Assembly (NCBI GenBank): GCA_031550535.1
Contig: JAVBOM010000032.1
Coordinates: forward strand, 1 to 64,000
Direction of reading: 5' to 3'
Source of the DNA: Avichristensenella sp031550535
GTDB taxonomy: Bacteria; Bacillota; Clostridia; Christensenellales; Aristaeellaceae
DNA length: 64,000 nucleotides
Shown here one piece after another: positions 34,900 through 42,784 of the stretch (position 1 is the first letter of the stretch; each line of letters starts with the position of its first letter). The notes under the pieces are model-generated. The model had not been told where the DNA came from. It did no database searches and saw only the letters and a list, made by a program, of their open reading frames with translations. Position numbers and translations under genes: made by a program.

Positions 34900-36183
34900 T
34901 CACTCCGCGCTCCGCCCCGCGATCAGCCGCGCCAAGTACCGCGACTTCATCTGCTTGGACGCCAGACCCCGGCTGATGGGCGGCAGGCGCAGAATGGCCG
35001 TCAGCAGCGCGCCCATGGCGCGGTGGCTCTGGAACGCGGGCGTATCGAACACGAGGTTCGCGAGCTGGCCCTTCTCAATGGCGGCGCAGACAATCCGGTG
35101 CGTGGCGTTGACCGGCGTGATCAGCCGCTTTTCGCGCGGGCGCAGCGCAAGGCACTTCTTCGGGCAGTTGCGCACGCAGACGCCGCAGCCCAGGCACACG
35201 GCCTCGTCGATCCGCGCCACACGGCGCGTCCGGTCGCCCGCCGGGATGTCCTCCATCGCGATCACCTCGGCCGGGCAGGCGCGGGCGCACTTGCCGCAGC
35301 CGGTGCACGCGGCGTCGTCCACGCGCGGCAGGAAGTTTGTTGTGTACAGCGGTTGGCGCACGCCCCATTTTTTCACCGCTTGCAGCATCTCGCAGCAGCA
35401 CCCGCAGCAGTTGCAGAGGAAGCTGATGTCCTGCTGCGCGTTTTCCCCGCATTGCACCAGGTTGTGCTCGTAGGACAGCGCCAGGATGTCCTTCGCCTCG
35501 CTTTTGTCAATGGCGCGGGCAAACTCGTGCCTGGCCAGTGAATCCGCGCAGTTGCCGAACGTCAGGCACACGTCCATCGGCGCGCCGCACGCGGTGCCCA
35601 GGTGCTGCGCCTTGTGGCGGCAGTAGCACATGCCGACCGCGATGTGCGGCGCTTCCTCGATGATGTGCGTGGCGCGCTCGTAGTCCAGCACGTGGACGGC
35701 CTCTTCGGGCGAAACCATCGGCTCCTGCACGAACACGCGGGTGGGCCGGGTCTGGACGCCGAAGAAAATCTCCTCCATGAACGCGGGCTCCACGTTCAGA
35801 TACTGGTGATACAGCTCGCTCAGCAGCTTTTGATCGATGTCCGTGCGCACGCGCATCAGCGCGAACTCGATGAACCCGGCCATGGGCGGTGGCATCATGT
35901 AGCGCGTCTCCTCACCGTCCTTGACCACGTCCAGCAGCATCGCCCGCTCGCACAGCGCGTCCAGCATGGCCCGGGCCTCGGGCACGGTCGTGCGCAGCGC
36001 CTTGGCCGCGCGCGCCGCCGTGAACGGGCGGATGGGCAGCGCGGCCAGGAAGGCGGCCTCCTGGTCGCTGACGAGCGTGCCGAGGATCTTGTACAGCGTC
36101 TCCGACGGCGGAGCGCCCTGCGGGAAGCGGTTCAGCCGCTGCTCGAACTTCTCATAGGCTTCCCGCGCGGTGTGGTGTGACAT
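34900..36183 (-). CDS. Ferredoxin-domain protein with winged-helix-like N-terminus
   Basis: 427 aa. N-terminal ~110 residues resemble a winged-helix/MarR-like fold (FTAARAAKALRTTVPEARAMLDALCERAML). The middle has a Cys-rich segment (GMCYCRHKAQHLGTACGAPMD and FLCNCCGCCCEML) and the C-terminal part two 4Fe-4S motifs (CTGCGKCARACP, CLGCGVCVRNCP). Proteins of this layout occur as electron-transfer partners in anaerobes. Its start codon overlaps the stop of the upstream aldo/keto reductase gene (TGATG), so the two are made together and probably form a redox pair. Substrate unknown. Confidence 0.85.
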   Translation of the reverse strand: MSHHTAREAYEKFEQRLNRFPQGAPPSETLYKILGTLVSDQEAAFLAALPIRPFTAARAAKALRTTVPEARAMLDALCERAMLLDVVKDGEETRYMMPPPMAGFIEFALMRVRTDIDQKLLSELYHQYLNVEPAFMEEIFFGVQTRPTRVFVQEPMVSPEEAVHVLDYERATHIIEEAPHIAVGMCYCRHKAQHLGTACGAPMDVCLTFGNCADSLARHEFARAIDKSEAKDILALSYEHNLVQCGENAQQDISFLCNCCGCCCEMLQAVKKWGVRQPLYTTNFLPRVDDAACTGCGKCARACPAEVIAMEDIPAGDRTRRVARIDEAVCLGCGVCVRNCPKKCLALRPREKRLITPVNATHRIVCAAIEKGQLANLVFDTPAFQSHRAMGALLTAILRLPPISRGLASKQMKSRYLARLIAGRSAE

Positions 36184-37292
36184 CAGTAGATGTCCCTTCC
36201 GGCGAGCTTATAGTCCGCCAGGCGCAGCTTTGCCGGGATATCGATGCCGTAGGGGCACTGTGGCAGGCATTCGCCGCATTCGTTGCAGGCGGAAATGCCG
36301 CCCGGAACCTTCGCGTACCGCGCCCGGCCCAGCTCCTTTTGCCCGAACCAGAAGCGCAGCCGCTCCATCAGCGCGTACTGCGCCGTGTCCGTCACCACGC
36401 CGCGCGCCATCTGGCGGTCATAGGTCCCCTCGGCGGCGAACACCTCGTGGATGTCCACGCCGCGCGGGCACGCGCACTTGCCGCACTGGCGGCATACATA
36501 GTCCGAAAGCTCCGGCGCGGTTTTCAGCAGCGCGTCCTCCTCGGCTTCGGTCATGGGGGTGTAATGCTCCGCGTAGGCCAGGTCAGCCCGGAGCATCGCT
36601 TCATTGTTAATGCCCGCCACCACCACGGACACCGGGCGGCTGAACGCGTAGCGGAACGCGGGTTCGGCGGAGCGGTACAGGTAGCCGTCCGCGACGGGCT
36701 TCATCAGGATCACGCCCGCGCCCTTTTCCCGGGCCAGCGGCAGCAGTGTGCGCTCGATCTCCGGGAAGTTGCACCGGTCGAAGTAGTTGACGGTGGACAT
36801 AATTGCCTCGAACTTGTCCCGGCGCAGCGCCTCGATCAGCGTGCCCGGCCAGCCGTGCATGGAAATGCCGATAAAGCGGACCTTGCCGGCCTTCTTCGCG
36901 GCCTCGGCGGCTTCATACGCGCCGCCGGGGGCGAGAAGCTGGTCCAGTTCCTCCATGGACGTGACGCCGTGCATCAGGATGCCGTCCAGGTGGTCGGTGC
37001 GAAGGTTTTGGAGCGTCCGGTCGATCTGCGCGGCAGCGCCCACAGCGTCCCGCATGCCCGTCTTGGATACCAGCACGAAGTCGCCCCGCCGGTGTGCCAC
37101 CGACTGGCCGATCTTGCGCTCCGATTCGCCGTCGCCGTAGCTGGCGGCGGTCTCCACATAGTTCCCGCCCGCGTCCAGGTAGGCGTTCAGCAGCTTTTCC
37201 GCTTCCCTTACCGGAATCTCCAGCAGGTGAAAGCCGCCAAAACCTAAAAGGGAAACGTTCAGGCCCGTTTTGCCAAGCGCCCTGTACTCCAT
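36183..37292 (-). CDS. Aldo/keto reductase with C-terminal 4Fe-4S domain
   Basis: 369 aa with GGAGGAGG 7 nt upstream. N-terminal TIM-barrel aldo/keto reductase (YRALGKTGLNVSLLGFGG; active-site Tyr in ETAASYGDGESERKIG; Lys in LVSKTG; MHGVTSMEELDQ). The C-terminal ~90 residues hold two Cys clusters (CRQCGKCACPRGVDI and CNECGECLPQCPYGI). This fused class is common in anaerobic Firmicutes and may couple ferredoxin-level electrons to carbonyl reduction. Upstream gene of a two-gene operon with the ferredoxin protein. Confidence 0.93.
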   Translation of the reverse strand: MEYRALGKTGLNVSLLGFGGFHLLEIPVREAEKLLNAYLDAGGNYVETAASYGDGESERKIGQSVAHRRGDFVLVSKTGMRDAVGAAAQIDRTLQNLRTDHLDGILMHGVTSMEELDQLLAPGGAYEAAEAAKKAGKVRFIGISMHGWPGTLIEALRRDKFEAIMSTVNYFDRCNFPEIERTLLPLAREKGAGVILMKPVADGYLYRSAEPAFRYAFSRPVSVVVAGINNEAMLRADLAYAEHYTPMTEAEEDALLKTAPELSDYVCRQCGKCACPRGVDIHEVFAAEGTYDRQMARGVVTDTAQYALMERLRFWFGQKELGRARYAKVPGGISACNECGECLPQCPYGIDIPAKLRLADYKLAGRDIY

Positions 37293-37309
37293 GGGATAGC
37301 CTCCTCCAT

Positions 37310-37366
37310 GACGGCGCGGATTTGAAAAATCAGCGCCATAAGGGGATTCTGTAACGAACCCCTATC
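37310..37366 (-). repeat. Dispersed double-hairpin repeat, copy 17
   Basis: Same orientation as the aldo/keto reductase gene, ending 18 nt upstream of its start codon, next to the ribosome binding site. Hairpin A is eroded (GGATTCTGTAACGAACCCC). Confidence 0.85.
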
Positions 37367-37417
37367 GCTTCCTGTAGTATATCAAAAATTCTTCCAAAGG
37401 AAAATACGGAAAACACC

Positions 37418-37446
37418 TTTACAAACAGACAAACGCCAAGTATAAT
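37418..37446 (+). promoter_or_regulatory. Sigma-A promoter of the radical SAM operon
   Basis: TTTACA (37418-37423), exactly 17 nt, TATAAT (37441-37446). Confidence 0.8.
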
Positions 37447-37452
37447 AAAAAG

Positions 37453-37466
37453 CGAACTGATGTTCA
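37453..37466 (+). promoter_or_regulatory. LexA (SOS) box candidate
   Basis: CGAACTGATGTTCA matches the Gram-positive LexA/DinR consensus CGAAC-N4-GTTCG except for the final base. It lies over the expected transcription start, 6 nt after the -10, an ideal repressing position. Confidence 0.65.
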
Positions 37467-37506
37467 CTAAAGTTGCTGCAAGTTCAGAGTTTGAGAGGGC
37501 AACCCG

Positions 37507-38832
37507 ATGGATTTGATGCAAAAGCTCACCATTCTGGCCGATAGCGCCAAGTACGACGCGGCCTGCACGTCCTCCGGCGTGGACCGCCGGGGCGGCAAGG
37601 GCCTGGGGAACGCCGTCGCGGCGGGCTGCTGCCACTCCTTTTCGGCGGACGGGCGGTGCGTGTCCCTGCTGAAGGTGCTGATGAGCAACCACTGCGTGTA
37701 TGACTGCGCCTACTGTGTCAACCGCAGCGGGAACGACGTGCCGCGCGCCGCGTTCACGCCGGACGAGCTGGCGGAGCTGACGATCCAGTTTTACCGGCGC
37801 AACTATATCGAAGGGCTATTCCTGTCCAGCGGCGTGCTGCGCAATCCCGATTACACCATGGAACAGATGATCCGCGCGCTGGAGATTCTGCGCTACCGGC
37901 ATAACTTCTGGGGGTACATCCACGCCAAGACGATCCCCGGCGCGTCGCCGGACCTGGTGCGGCGGCTCGGCCTGGTCGCGGACCGGCTGAGCGTGAACAT
38001 CGAGCTGCCCAGCGAGGACAGCCTGAAGCGCCTCGCCCCGTGCAAGACGAAGAACGCGATTCTCGCGCCGATGGCGCAGATCACGGAGGGGCATGCCGAA
38101 AGCCAGAAGGAGATGGTCGTCTACCGGGACGCGCCGCGCTTCGCCCCGGCGGGGCAGGCCACGCAAATGATCATCGGCGCGACGCCCGAGAGCGACTACC
38201 AGATCATCCGCCTCGCGTCCGGGCTGTACCGGCACTACGACCTGCGCCGCGTGTTCTATTCGGCGTACATCCCCGTGTCCACGGACACATCCCTGCCCGC
38301 GATCGCGACCAAGCCGCCGCTGCTGCGCGAGCACCGGCTGTATCAGGCGGATTTCCTGATGCGGCAGTACCGCTTCGCCGCGGACGAAATTCTCTCCTCG
38401 GAAGCGCCGAACCTGAACCCGTACCTGGACCCGAAATGCAACTGGGCCGTGCTGCACCCGGGGTTTTTCCCCGTGGACGTGAACACCGCGCCGCTGGACA
38501 CGCTGCTGCGCGTGCCCGGCATCGGCCCCAAGAGCGCCGAGCGCATCGTGACCGCGCGGCGCTCGGGCACGCTGACGCTCGCGGCGCTGAAGCGGATCGG
38601 CGTGGTGCTGAAGCGGGCGCAGTTCTTCATCCGCGCGGGGGATTTGCCCACCGGCGTCCGGGCGAGCCGCGAGGCCATTGTCCGCTCGGTGATGGACCCG
38701 GGGGCGCTGGCGTTCGGGGCGGAGCAGATCTCGATGTTTGACACGGCGGGCGCGCTGCCTCCGGCCTCGGGCGCGTGGACGGCCATCGGCGCGGCGGAGG
38801 AGGCCATCGCGCTGCTGGCGGGGAGCGTGTAG
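37507..38832 (+). CDS. Putative DNA modification/repair radical SAM protein
   Basis: 441 aa, GAGAGGG upstream. Radical SAM motif CVYDCAYC (CxxxCxxC) near residue 64, TIM-barrel core (SVNIELPSEDSLKRLAP, ATQMIIGATPESD), then a helix-hairpin-helix DNA-binding motif (LDTLLRVPGIGPKSAERIVTARRSG). This matches the family usually found next to a DUF4130 protein and linked to uracil-DNA glycosylase (TIGR03916-type, from memory). Its partner follows 32 nt downstream. The LexA-like box upstream supports a DNA-damage role. Confidence 0.92.
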   Translation: MDLMQKLTILADSAKYDAACTSSGVDRRGGKGLGNAVAAGCCHSFSADGRCVSLLKVLMSNHCVYDCAYCVNRSGNDVPRAAFTPDELAELTIQFYRRNYIEGLFLSSGVLRNPDYTMEQMIRALEILRYRHNFWGYIHAKTIPGASPDLVRRLGLVADRLSVNIELPSEDSLKRLAPCKTKNAILAPMAQITEGHAESQKEMVVYRDAPRFAPAGQATQMIIGATPESDYQIIRLASGLYRHYDLRRVFYSAYIPVSTDTSLPAIATKPPLLREHRLYQADFLMRQYRFAADEILSSEAPNLNPYLDPKCNWAVLHPGFFPVDVNTAPLDTLLRVPGIGPKSAERIVTARRSGTLTLAALKRIGVVLKRAQFFIRAGDLPTGVRASREAIVRSVMDPGALAFGAEQISMFDTAGALPPASGAWTAIGAAEEAIALLAGSV

Positions 38833-38864
38833 GGAGAGAGATCAAACAGCAAGGAGGCGAACGT

Positions 38865-39644
38865 ATGCCCGGCAGAAAACCCCTGGCCGTCCCCGGCGAC
38901 ACGGCCTACCGCTATGACGGCAGTCTGTCCGGCCTGTACACCTGCGTGCACGCGTGCGTGTACAGCGGCCGCCTGCCGCTGGAAATACAGTCCGGCGCGT
39001 CCGACACGCCGACGCTGCTGCCCGCGCAGGTCGTCCTGACCGACGAGGAAAAAGCCCGCCGCGTGCGCGACGCGCTGGAGCGCAAGGTGAGCCCCCGGGC
39101 GCGCGAGCTCGTCGAGAACGTGTTTCTCTCCTGCCTTCCCGATAAGGAGATCCGCATTCTGCACTTCCTGCTGCTGGCGTTTGAGGAGGGCAGATCCGCG
39201 CTGACCATGCTCGGCCACCCGGACGTGGAGCCGCTGCTGACCGCCGAAAAGCGTATGCTGCACGAGGCGCACCTGCTGACCGGTTTTATCCGCTTTTCGG
39301 ACTACGGGGGAAGCCTCCTGGCCACCATCCGGCCGAAAAACTTCGCGCTGCCGTACCTCGCGCCGCATTTTATTGACCGCTTTTCGCAGGAGAATTTCAT
39401 GATCTACGACCGGACGCACGGCGCGGCGCTCGTTCATGAGCCGGGCCGCAGCGAGATCGTCCGGGTGGAGGGCGTGGTGCCGCCGGAGGCGTCCGAGGAG
39501 GAGAGAAAGTATCGGGCGCTGTGGAAGCGGTTTTACGATACGATCGCCATCCAGGCGCGGATCAACCCCCGCTGCCGCATGTCGCACATGCCCAAGCGGT
39601 ACTGGACGGAAATGACGGAGATGCAGGATGAGGTGTGCGAATAA
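38865..39644 (+). CDS. DUF4130 protein, partner of radical SAM DNA-repair protein
   Basis: 259 aa. Start at 38865, with AAGGAGG 7 nt upstream. Recognised by YRYDGSLSGLYTCVHACVYSGRLP at the N-terminus and RKYRALWKRFYDTIAIQARINPRCRMSHMPKRYW at the C-terminus, the signature of the putative DNA metabolism family (TIGR03915-type, from memory). In some bacteria it is fused to uracil-DNA glycosylase; no glycosylase is fused here. Biochemical activity unknown. Co-transcribed with the radical SAM gene under the LexA-like box. Confidence 0.9.
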   Translation: MPGRKPLAVPGDTAYRYDGSLSGLYTCVHACVYSGRLPLEIQSGASDTPTLLPAQVVLTDEEKARRVRDALERKVSPRARELVENVFLSCLPDKEIRILHFLLLAFEEGRSALTMLGHPDVEPLLTAEKRMLHEAHLLTGFIRFSDYGGSLLATIRPKNFALPYLAPHFIDRFSQENFMIYDRTHGAALVHEPGRSEIVRVEGVVPPEASEEERKYRALWKRFYDTIAIQARINPRCRMSHMPKRYWTEMTEMQDEVCE

Positions 39645-39728
39645 TTCTGTTGCCCGCGCATGAACAATAGCGCGGGTTCGTTCGTTTATATGGGATACGC
39701 GCAAATACCGCTGTGAAGGGAAACTCGC

Positions 39729-40577
39729 ATGATCTCGATGATGACGCTCAACGTGCGGATTCAGACGTTTTTAGACGGCCCGCACCAGTTCAAATACCGA
39801 AAGCAGGAGCTGACCCGCCGCTTGCGCGCGGAACAGCCGGATGTGCTCTGCCTGCAGGAGGTTGTGGGCAACATGCTGGATGTCATCCGCGCGGAGATGC
39901 CGGGCTACGCCTTTGCCGGCGCGGACAGCAAGGGGGAAGGGCGCGGGGAGTACACGGCCATCGCGTACCGGCCGGACACGCTGACGCTTGCGGCGTCAGG
40001 CACCTTCTGGCTCTCGTCCCGCCCCGGCAAGGCTGGCAGCCGCTTTTTTTTGCAGAGCCCGGATCCCCGGGTCTGCACCTGGGCGGAATTTACCCACAAG
40101 GAGAGCGGCGCGCGGTTCCGCTACTTCAATACGCACCTGGACCATCTGTCGCCCATCGCGCGGGGGAAGGGCGCGCGCGTGATCTTCGAACACATGGCCG
40201 CGTGCCAGGCGCGGGAAAAACTGCCGCTGTTCTGGGGCGGGGATTTCAACTTCACGCCGCGCGCGGCGCTATATGCCGAGTGCCTGCGGCAGACCGTCGC
40301 CGAAGGGCGGCTGGTGGACCTGACCGGCGCGATCCCGACCACATTCCATTGGTTTGGCGCACTGAAGCGCCCGCTGAAGCTGGACTATGTATTCGCGGAT
40401 GAGGCGACGGCCGGGGACGCGCTGAGCGTGCGGCTCGTGCCGACCGACGCGGCGGGCGGGTTTGTATCCGACCACCACGCGATCCGGCTGGACTGGGACC
40501 CCGGCGCACCGCGCCCGGAGCGGCCGGCCGAAGCGCCCGCGCATCCCTGGGAGGGCGCGCCGGCGCCGGCGCTGTAA
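39729..40577 (+). CDS. Endonuclease/exonuclease/phosphatase family protein
   Basis: 282 aa, GAAGGGA upstream. Metal-dependent phosphoesterase fold of the DNase I/ExoIII type: MTLNVR, LCLQEVVGN (Glu), YFNTHLDHLSP, WGGDFNFTPR and the closing FVSDHHAIRLDWD are all in place. The last ~25 residues are Pro/Ala-rich. No signal peptide. The size and NTHLDH motif fit the subgroup acting on phospholipid- or sugar-phosphate-like substrates rather than DNA, but this is uncertain. 84 nt after the DUF4130 gene, perhaps in the same transcript. Confidence 0.9.
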   Translation: MISMMTLNVRIQTFLDGPHQFKYRKQELTRRLRAEQPDVLCLQEVVGNMLDVIRAEMPGYAFAGADSKGEGRGEYTAIAYRPDTLTLAASGTFWLSSRPGKAGSRFFLQSPDPRVCTWAEFTHKESGARFRYFNTHLDHLSPIARGKGARVIFEHMAACQAREKLPLFWGGDFNFTPRAALYAECLRQTVAEGRLVDLTGAIPTTFHWFGALKRPLKLDYVFADEATAGDALSVRLVPTDAAGGFVSDHHAIRLDWDPGAPRPERPAEAPAHPWEGAPAPAL

Positions 40578-40590
40578 TACTACATAGGTA

Positions 40591-41325
40591 TTATAAGGAT
40601 GGACCGAAGAACGGCCCTTCGCTCGCTGCGCCGCGGTGCGGCCGCCGCTCCGGCGGGCAGGCTTTTCGTTGCGGTGGGGCGGAGGGCTCCGGGGCGTGTC
40701 CCTTTTGCGGCGGAGCGGGCATTTCGGGCGCGCGGGGCTGTGCCGGGGACTGGGCGCACGGCTCTGAAGCCTGCGGCACGGAGGGCCTGCGCGAATGCGG
40801 CCGCGCCCATCCGTCCGGGGGGCGCTGGCCGGGGCGGCTGCCGTCCCATGGGCCAGGTCCCCACGGCGGGGCTGTGTCGTCATCCTGGCAGGGGTAGCCG
40901 TCAGGGCGTCCATCCGGCCCGTCAAAGTCCATCCGCATGGGCATCATCCAGCAAGGCGGCGGGCAGGGCGGGGCGAACGGGCAAGGGCCCGGACAGGGCG
41001 GGTCAGGCGGGCAGGGGTCCGGCGCGTGTTGCGGAACCTGGCCGCGCGGATTGGCCTGGCACGCCTCCGGGCCACACAGAGGAGCGGGGCACGGCGGGCA
41101 CATCCCCGGCGGGCAGAAGCTAGCGCAGGCCGCGCACGGCCCATAGTGACAGGGAGGGCATTGCCCGCATATGTAGGGAGCCATCCTAAACGGGCAAAAT
41201 CCCGGCGGGCATGAGGCGCAAGGGCGCGGATAGCACGGGTTCACGGCCTCCGGGCATGGCTCCTGCGGATGCGGCACGCAGGGCGGATAGGTGAAAGCCG
41301 GGCAGAACGGGGAACACAGATACAT
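40591..41325 (-). CDS. Cys/Pro-rich protein, possible spore-coat or surface component
   Basis: 244 aa. Start at 41325, with GGAGGTG 5 nt upstream. No signal peptide. The first ~140 residues are extremely rich in Cys and Pro (MYLCSPFCPAFTYPPCVP, CPPCHYGPCAACASFCPP) with irregular CPPC/CxxC spacing; the remainder is Pro/Ala/Arg-rich and probably disordered. Composition resembles cysteine-rich spore-coat/exosporium proteins that cross-link by disulfides, or a metal-binding scaffold. Codon-scale bias makes the opposite strand open too, but only this frame has a good ribosome binding site. Function not established. Confidence 0.65.
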   Translation of the reverse strand: MYLCSPFCPAFTYPPCVPHPQEPCPEAVNPCYPRPCASCPPGFCPFRMAPYICGQCPPCHYGPCAACASFCPPGMCPPCPAPLCGPEACQANPRGQVPQHAPDPCPPDPPCPGPCPFAPPCPPPCWMMPMRMDFDGPDGRPDGYPCQDDDTAPPWGPGPWDGSRPGQRPPDGWARPHSRRPSVPQASEPCAQSPAQPRAPEMPAPPQKGHAPEPSAPPQRKACPPERRPHRGAASEGPFFGPSL

Positions 41326-41515
41326 ACGACCACCTCCGTGATGACGGCACGCAACCAAAGAATACGGGCCAAGAAAGAAATTTCTTCCGCTGTGAATAGG
41401 CTTTTGATGCAGGTCAAGGACGGACGTCCCTCCACGATATTCTATGATTCCGCCACTTTCGGGTTCCGGCGCGAAAGCGCGCGATTTCCGCGCGCAGCCG
41501 GCCCCTTTTTCCATA

Positions 41516-41543
41516 TTGACAGACATGGAATACCGTATATAAT
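41516..41543 (+). promoter_or_regulatory. Sigma-A promoter of the wecB operon
   Basis: TTGACA (41516-41521), 16-nt spacer, TATAAT (41538-41543). The leader to the start codon is about 75 nt. Confidence 0.8.
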
Positions 41544-41623
41544 TACACTCGTGGGCGGTGATCCGCGAATTGCGCGCGTTCGCCGAGGGTTACACGGAAA
41601 GATGACGCGGGAAGGAATTGCGC

Positions 41624-42742
41624 ATGCGTATTAAAGTAATGAGCGTGTTTGGCACCCGTCCGGAGGCGATTAAAATGCTTCCGCTGGTGCGAAAAATGAT
41701 GGACTATAAGGAGATCGAGGGCACGGTGTGCGTGACGGCCCAACACCGCGAAATGCTGGATCAGGTACTGCGCGTGTTCGCGGTGACGCCGGACTATGAC
41801 CTGAACCTGATGACGCCACGCCAGACGCTGACGGACATCACCGCCGGCGTGCTGCACGGCATGAAGGGCGTGCTGGAAGAGGCGCGCCCGGATATCGTGC
41901 TCGTGCACGGCGATACGACCACCAGCTTTGCCGCGGCACTCGCCGCGTTCTACGCGCAAATTCCCGTGGGGCATGTGGAGGCGGGCCTGCGCACGTACGA
42001 CCGGTACTCGCCCTTTCCGGAGGAAATCAACCGCAACCTGACCGCCAAGCTGGCCACGCTGCACTTCGCGCCGACCCGGCTGAACGAGGAAAACCTGCGC
42101 AAGGAAGGCATCATGGAGAACGTGTTCGTCACCGGCAATACGGTGGTGGACGCGCTGCTCTCCATCGTCCGGCCTGACTACGCGTTTGAGGACGAGACGC
42201 TCCGCACGATGCGGTTTGACGGCATGCGCACCGTACTGATGACCGCGCACCGCCGCGAAAACCTCGGCGAGCCGATGCGGAACATCTTCCGCGCCGTTCG
42301 CGCGCTGGTCGAGCGGTATGACGACCTGCAAATCATCTACCCGATGCACAAAAATCCCGCCGTGCGCGAGCCTGCCGTGGAGATTCTGGGCGGCCATCCG
42401 CGCGTGCGCCTCATCGAACCGATCGGCGTCACCGACATGCACAACCTGTTCGCCCGCTGCACCCTCATCATGACCGACTCCGGCGGCATCCAGGAAGAGG
42501 CGCCGTCCCTGGGCAAGCCCGTACTTGTGCTGCGCACGGAGACCGAGCGCCCCGAGGCCGTCGCGGCGGGCACGGTCAAGGTGGTCGGCGTCCGGCAGGA
42601 GGACATCGAGCGCGAGGCGCGCCTTTTGCTTGATGACCCGCGCGAGTACGCGCGCATGGCGAACGCCGCCAACCCCTATGGCGACGGGCATGCCAGCGAG
42701 CGCATCGCGGATGCGGTCATCGCCCATTTTAACGCGCGATAA
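41624..42742 (+). CDS. wecB: UDP-N-acetylglucosamine 2-epimerase (non-hydrolysing)
   Basis: 372 aa. ATG at 41624, with GGAAGGA 7 nt upstream; an earlier TTG is unlikely. It converts UDP-GlcNAc to UDP-ManNAc for cell-surface polymers. Motifs: VFGTRPEAIKMLPLV, HGDTTTSFA, HVEAGLRTYDRYSPFPEEINR, TAHRRENLG, DSGGIQEEAPSLGKPVLVLR: all catalytic and UDP-binding elements are intact. It is directly followed (42 nt) by an NfrB-like glycosyltransferase, so its UDP-ManNAc is probably that enzyme's donor. Confidence 0.95.
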   Translation: MRIKVMSVFGTRPEAIKMLPLVRKMMDYKEIEGTVCVTAQHREMLDQVLRVFAVTPDYDLNLMTPRQTLTDITAGVLHGMKGVLEEARPDIVLVHGDTTTSFAAALAAFYAQIPVGHVEAGLRTYDRYSPFPEEINRNLTAKLATLHFAPTRLNEENLRKEGIMENVFVTGNTVVDALLSIVRPDYAFEDETLRTMRFDGMRTVLMTAHRRENLGEPMRNIFRAVRALVERYDDLQIIYPMHKNPAVREPAVEILGGHPRVRLIEPIGVTDMHNLFARCTLIMTDSGGIQEEAPSLGKPVLVLRTETERPEAVAAGTVKVVGVRQEDIEREARLLLDDPREYARMANAANPYGDGHASERIADAVIAHFNAR

Positions 42743-42784
42743 GCGGCAAGAAATCCCTGCCTTCGCCGAAGGAGAAACAGCGCT

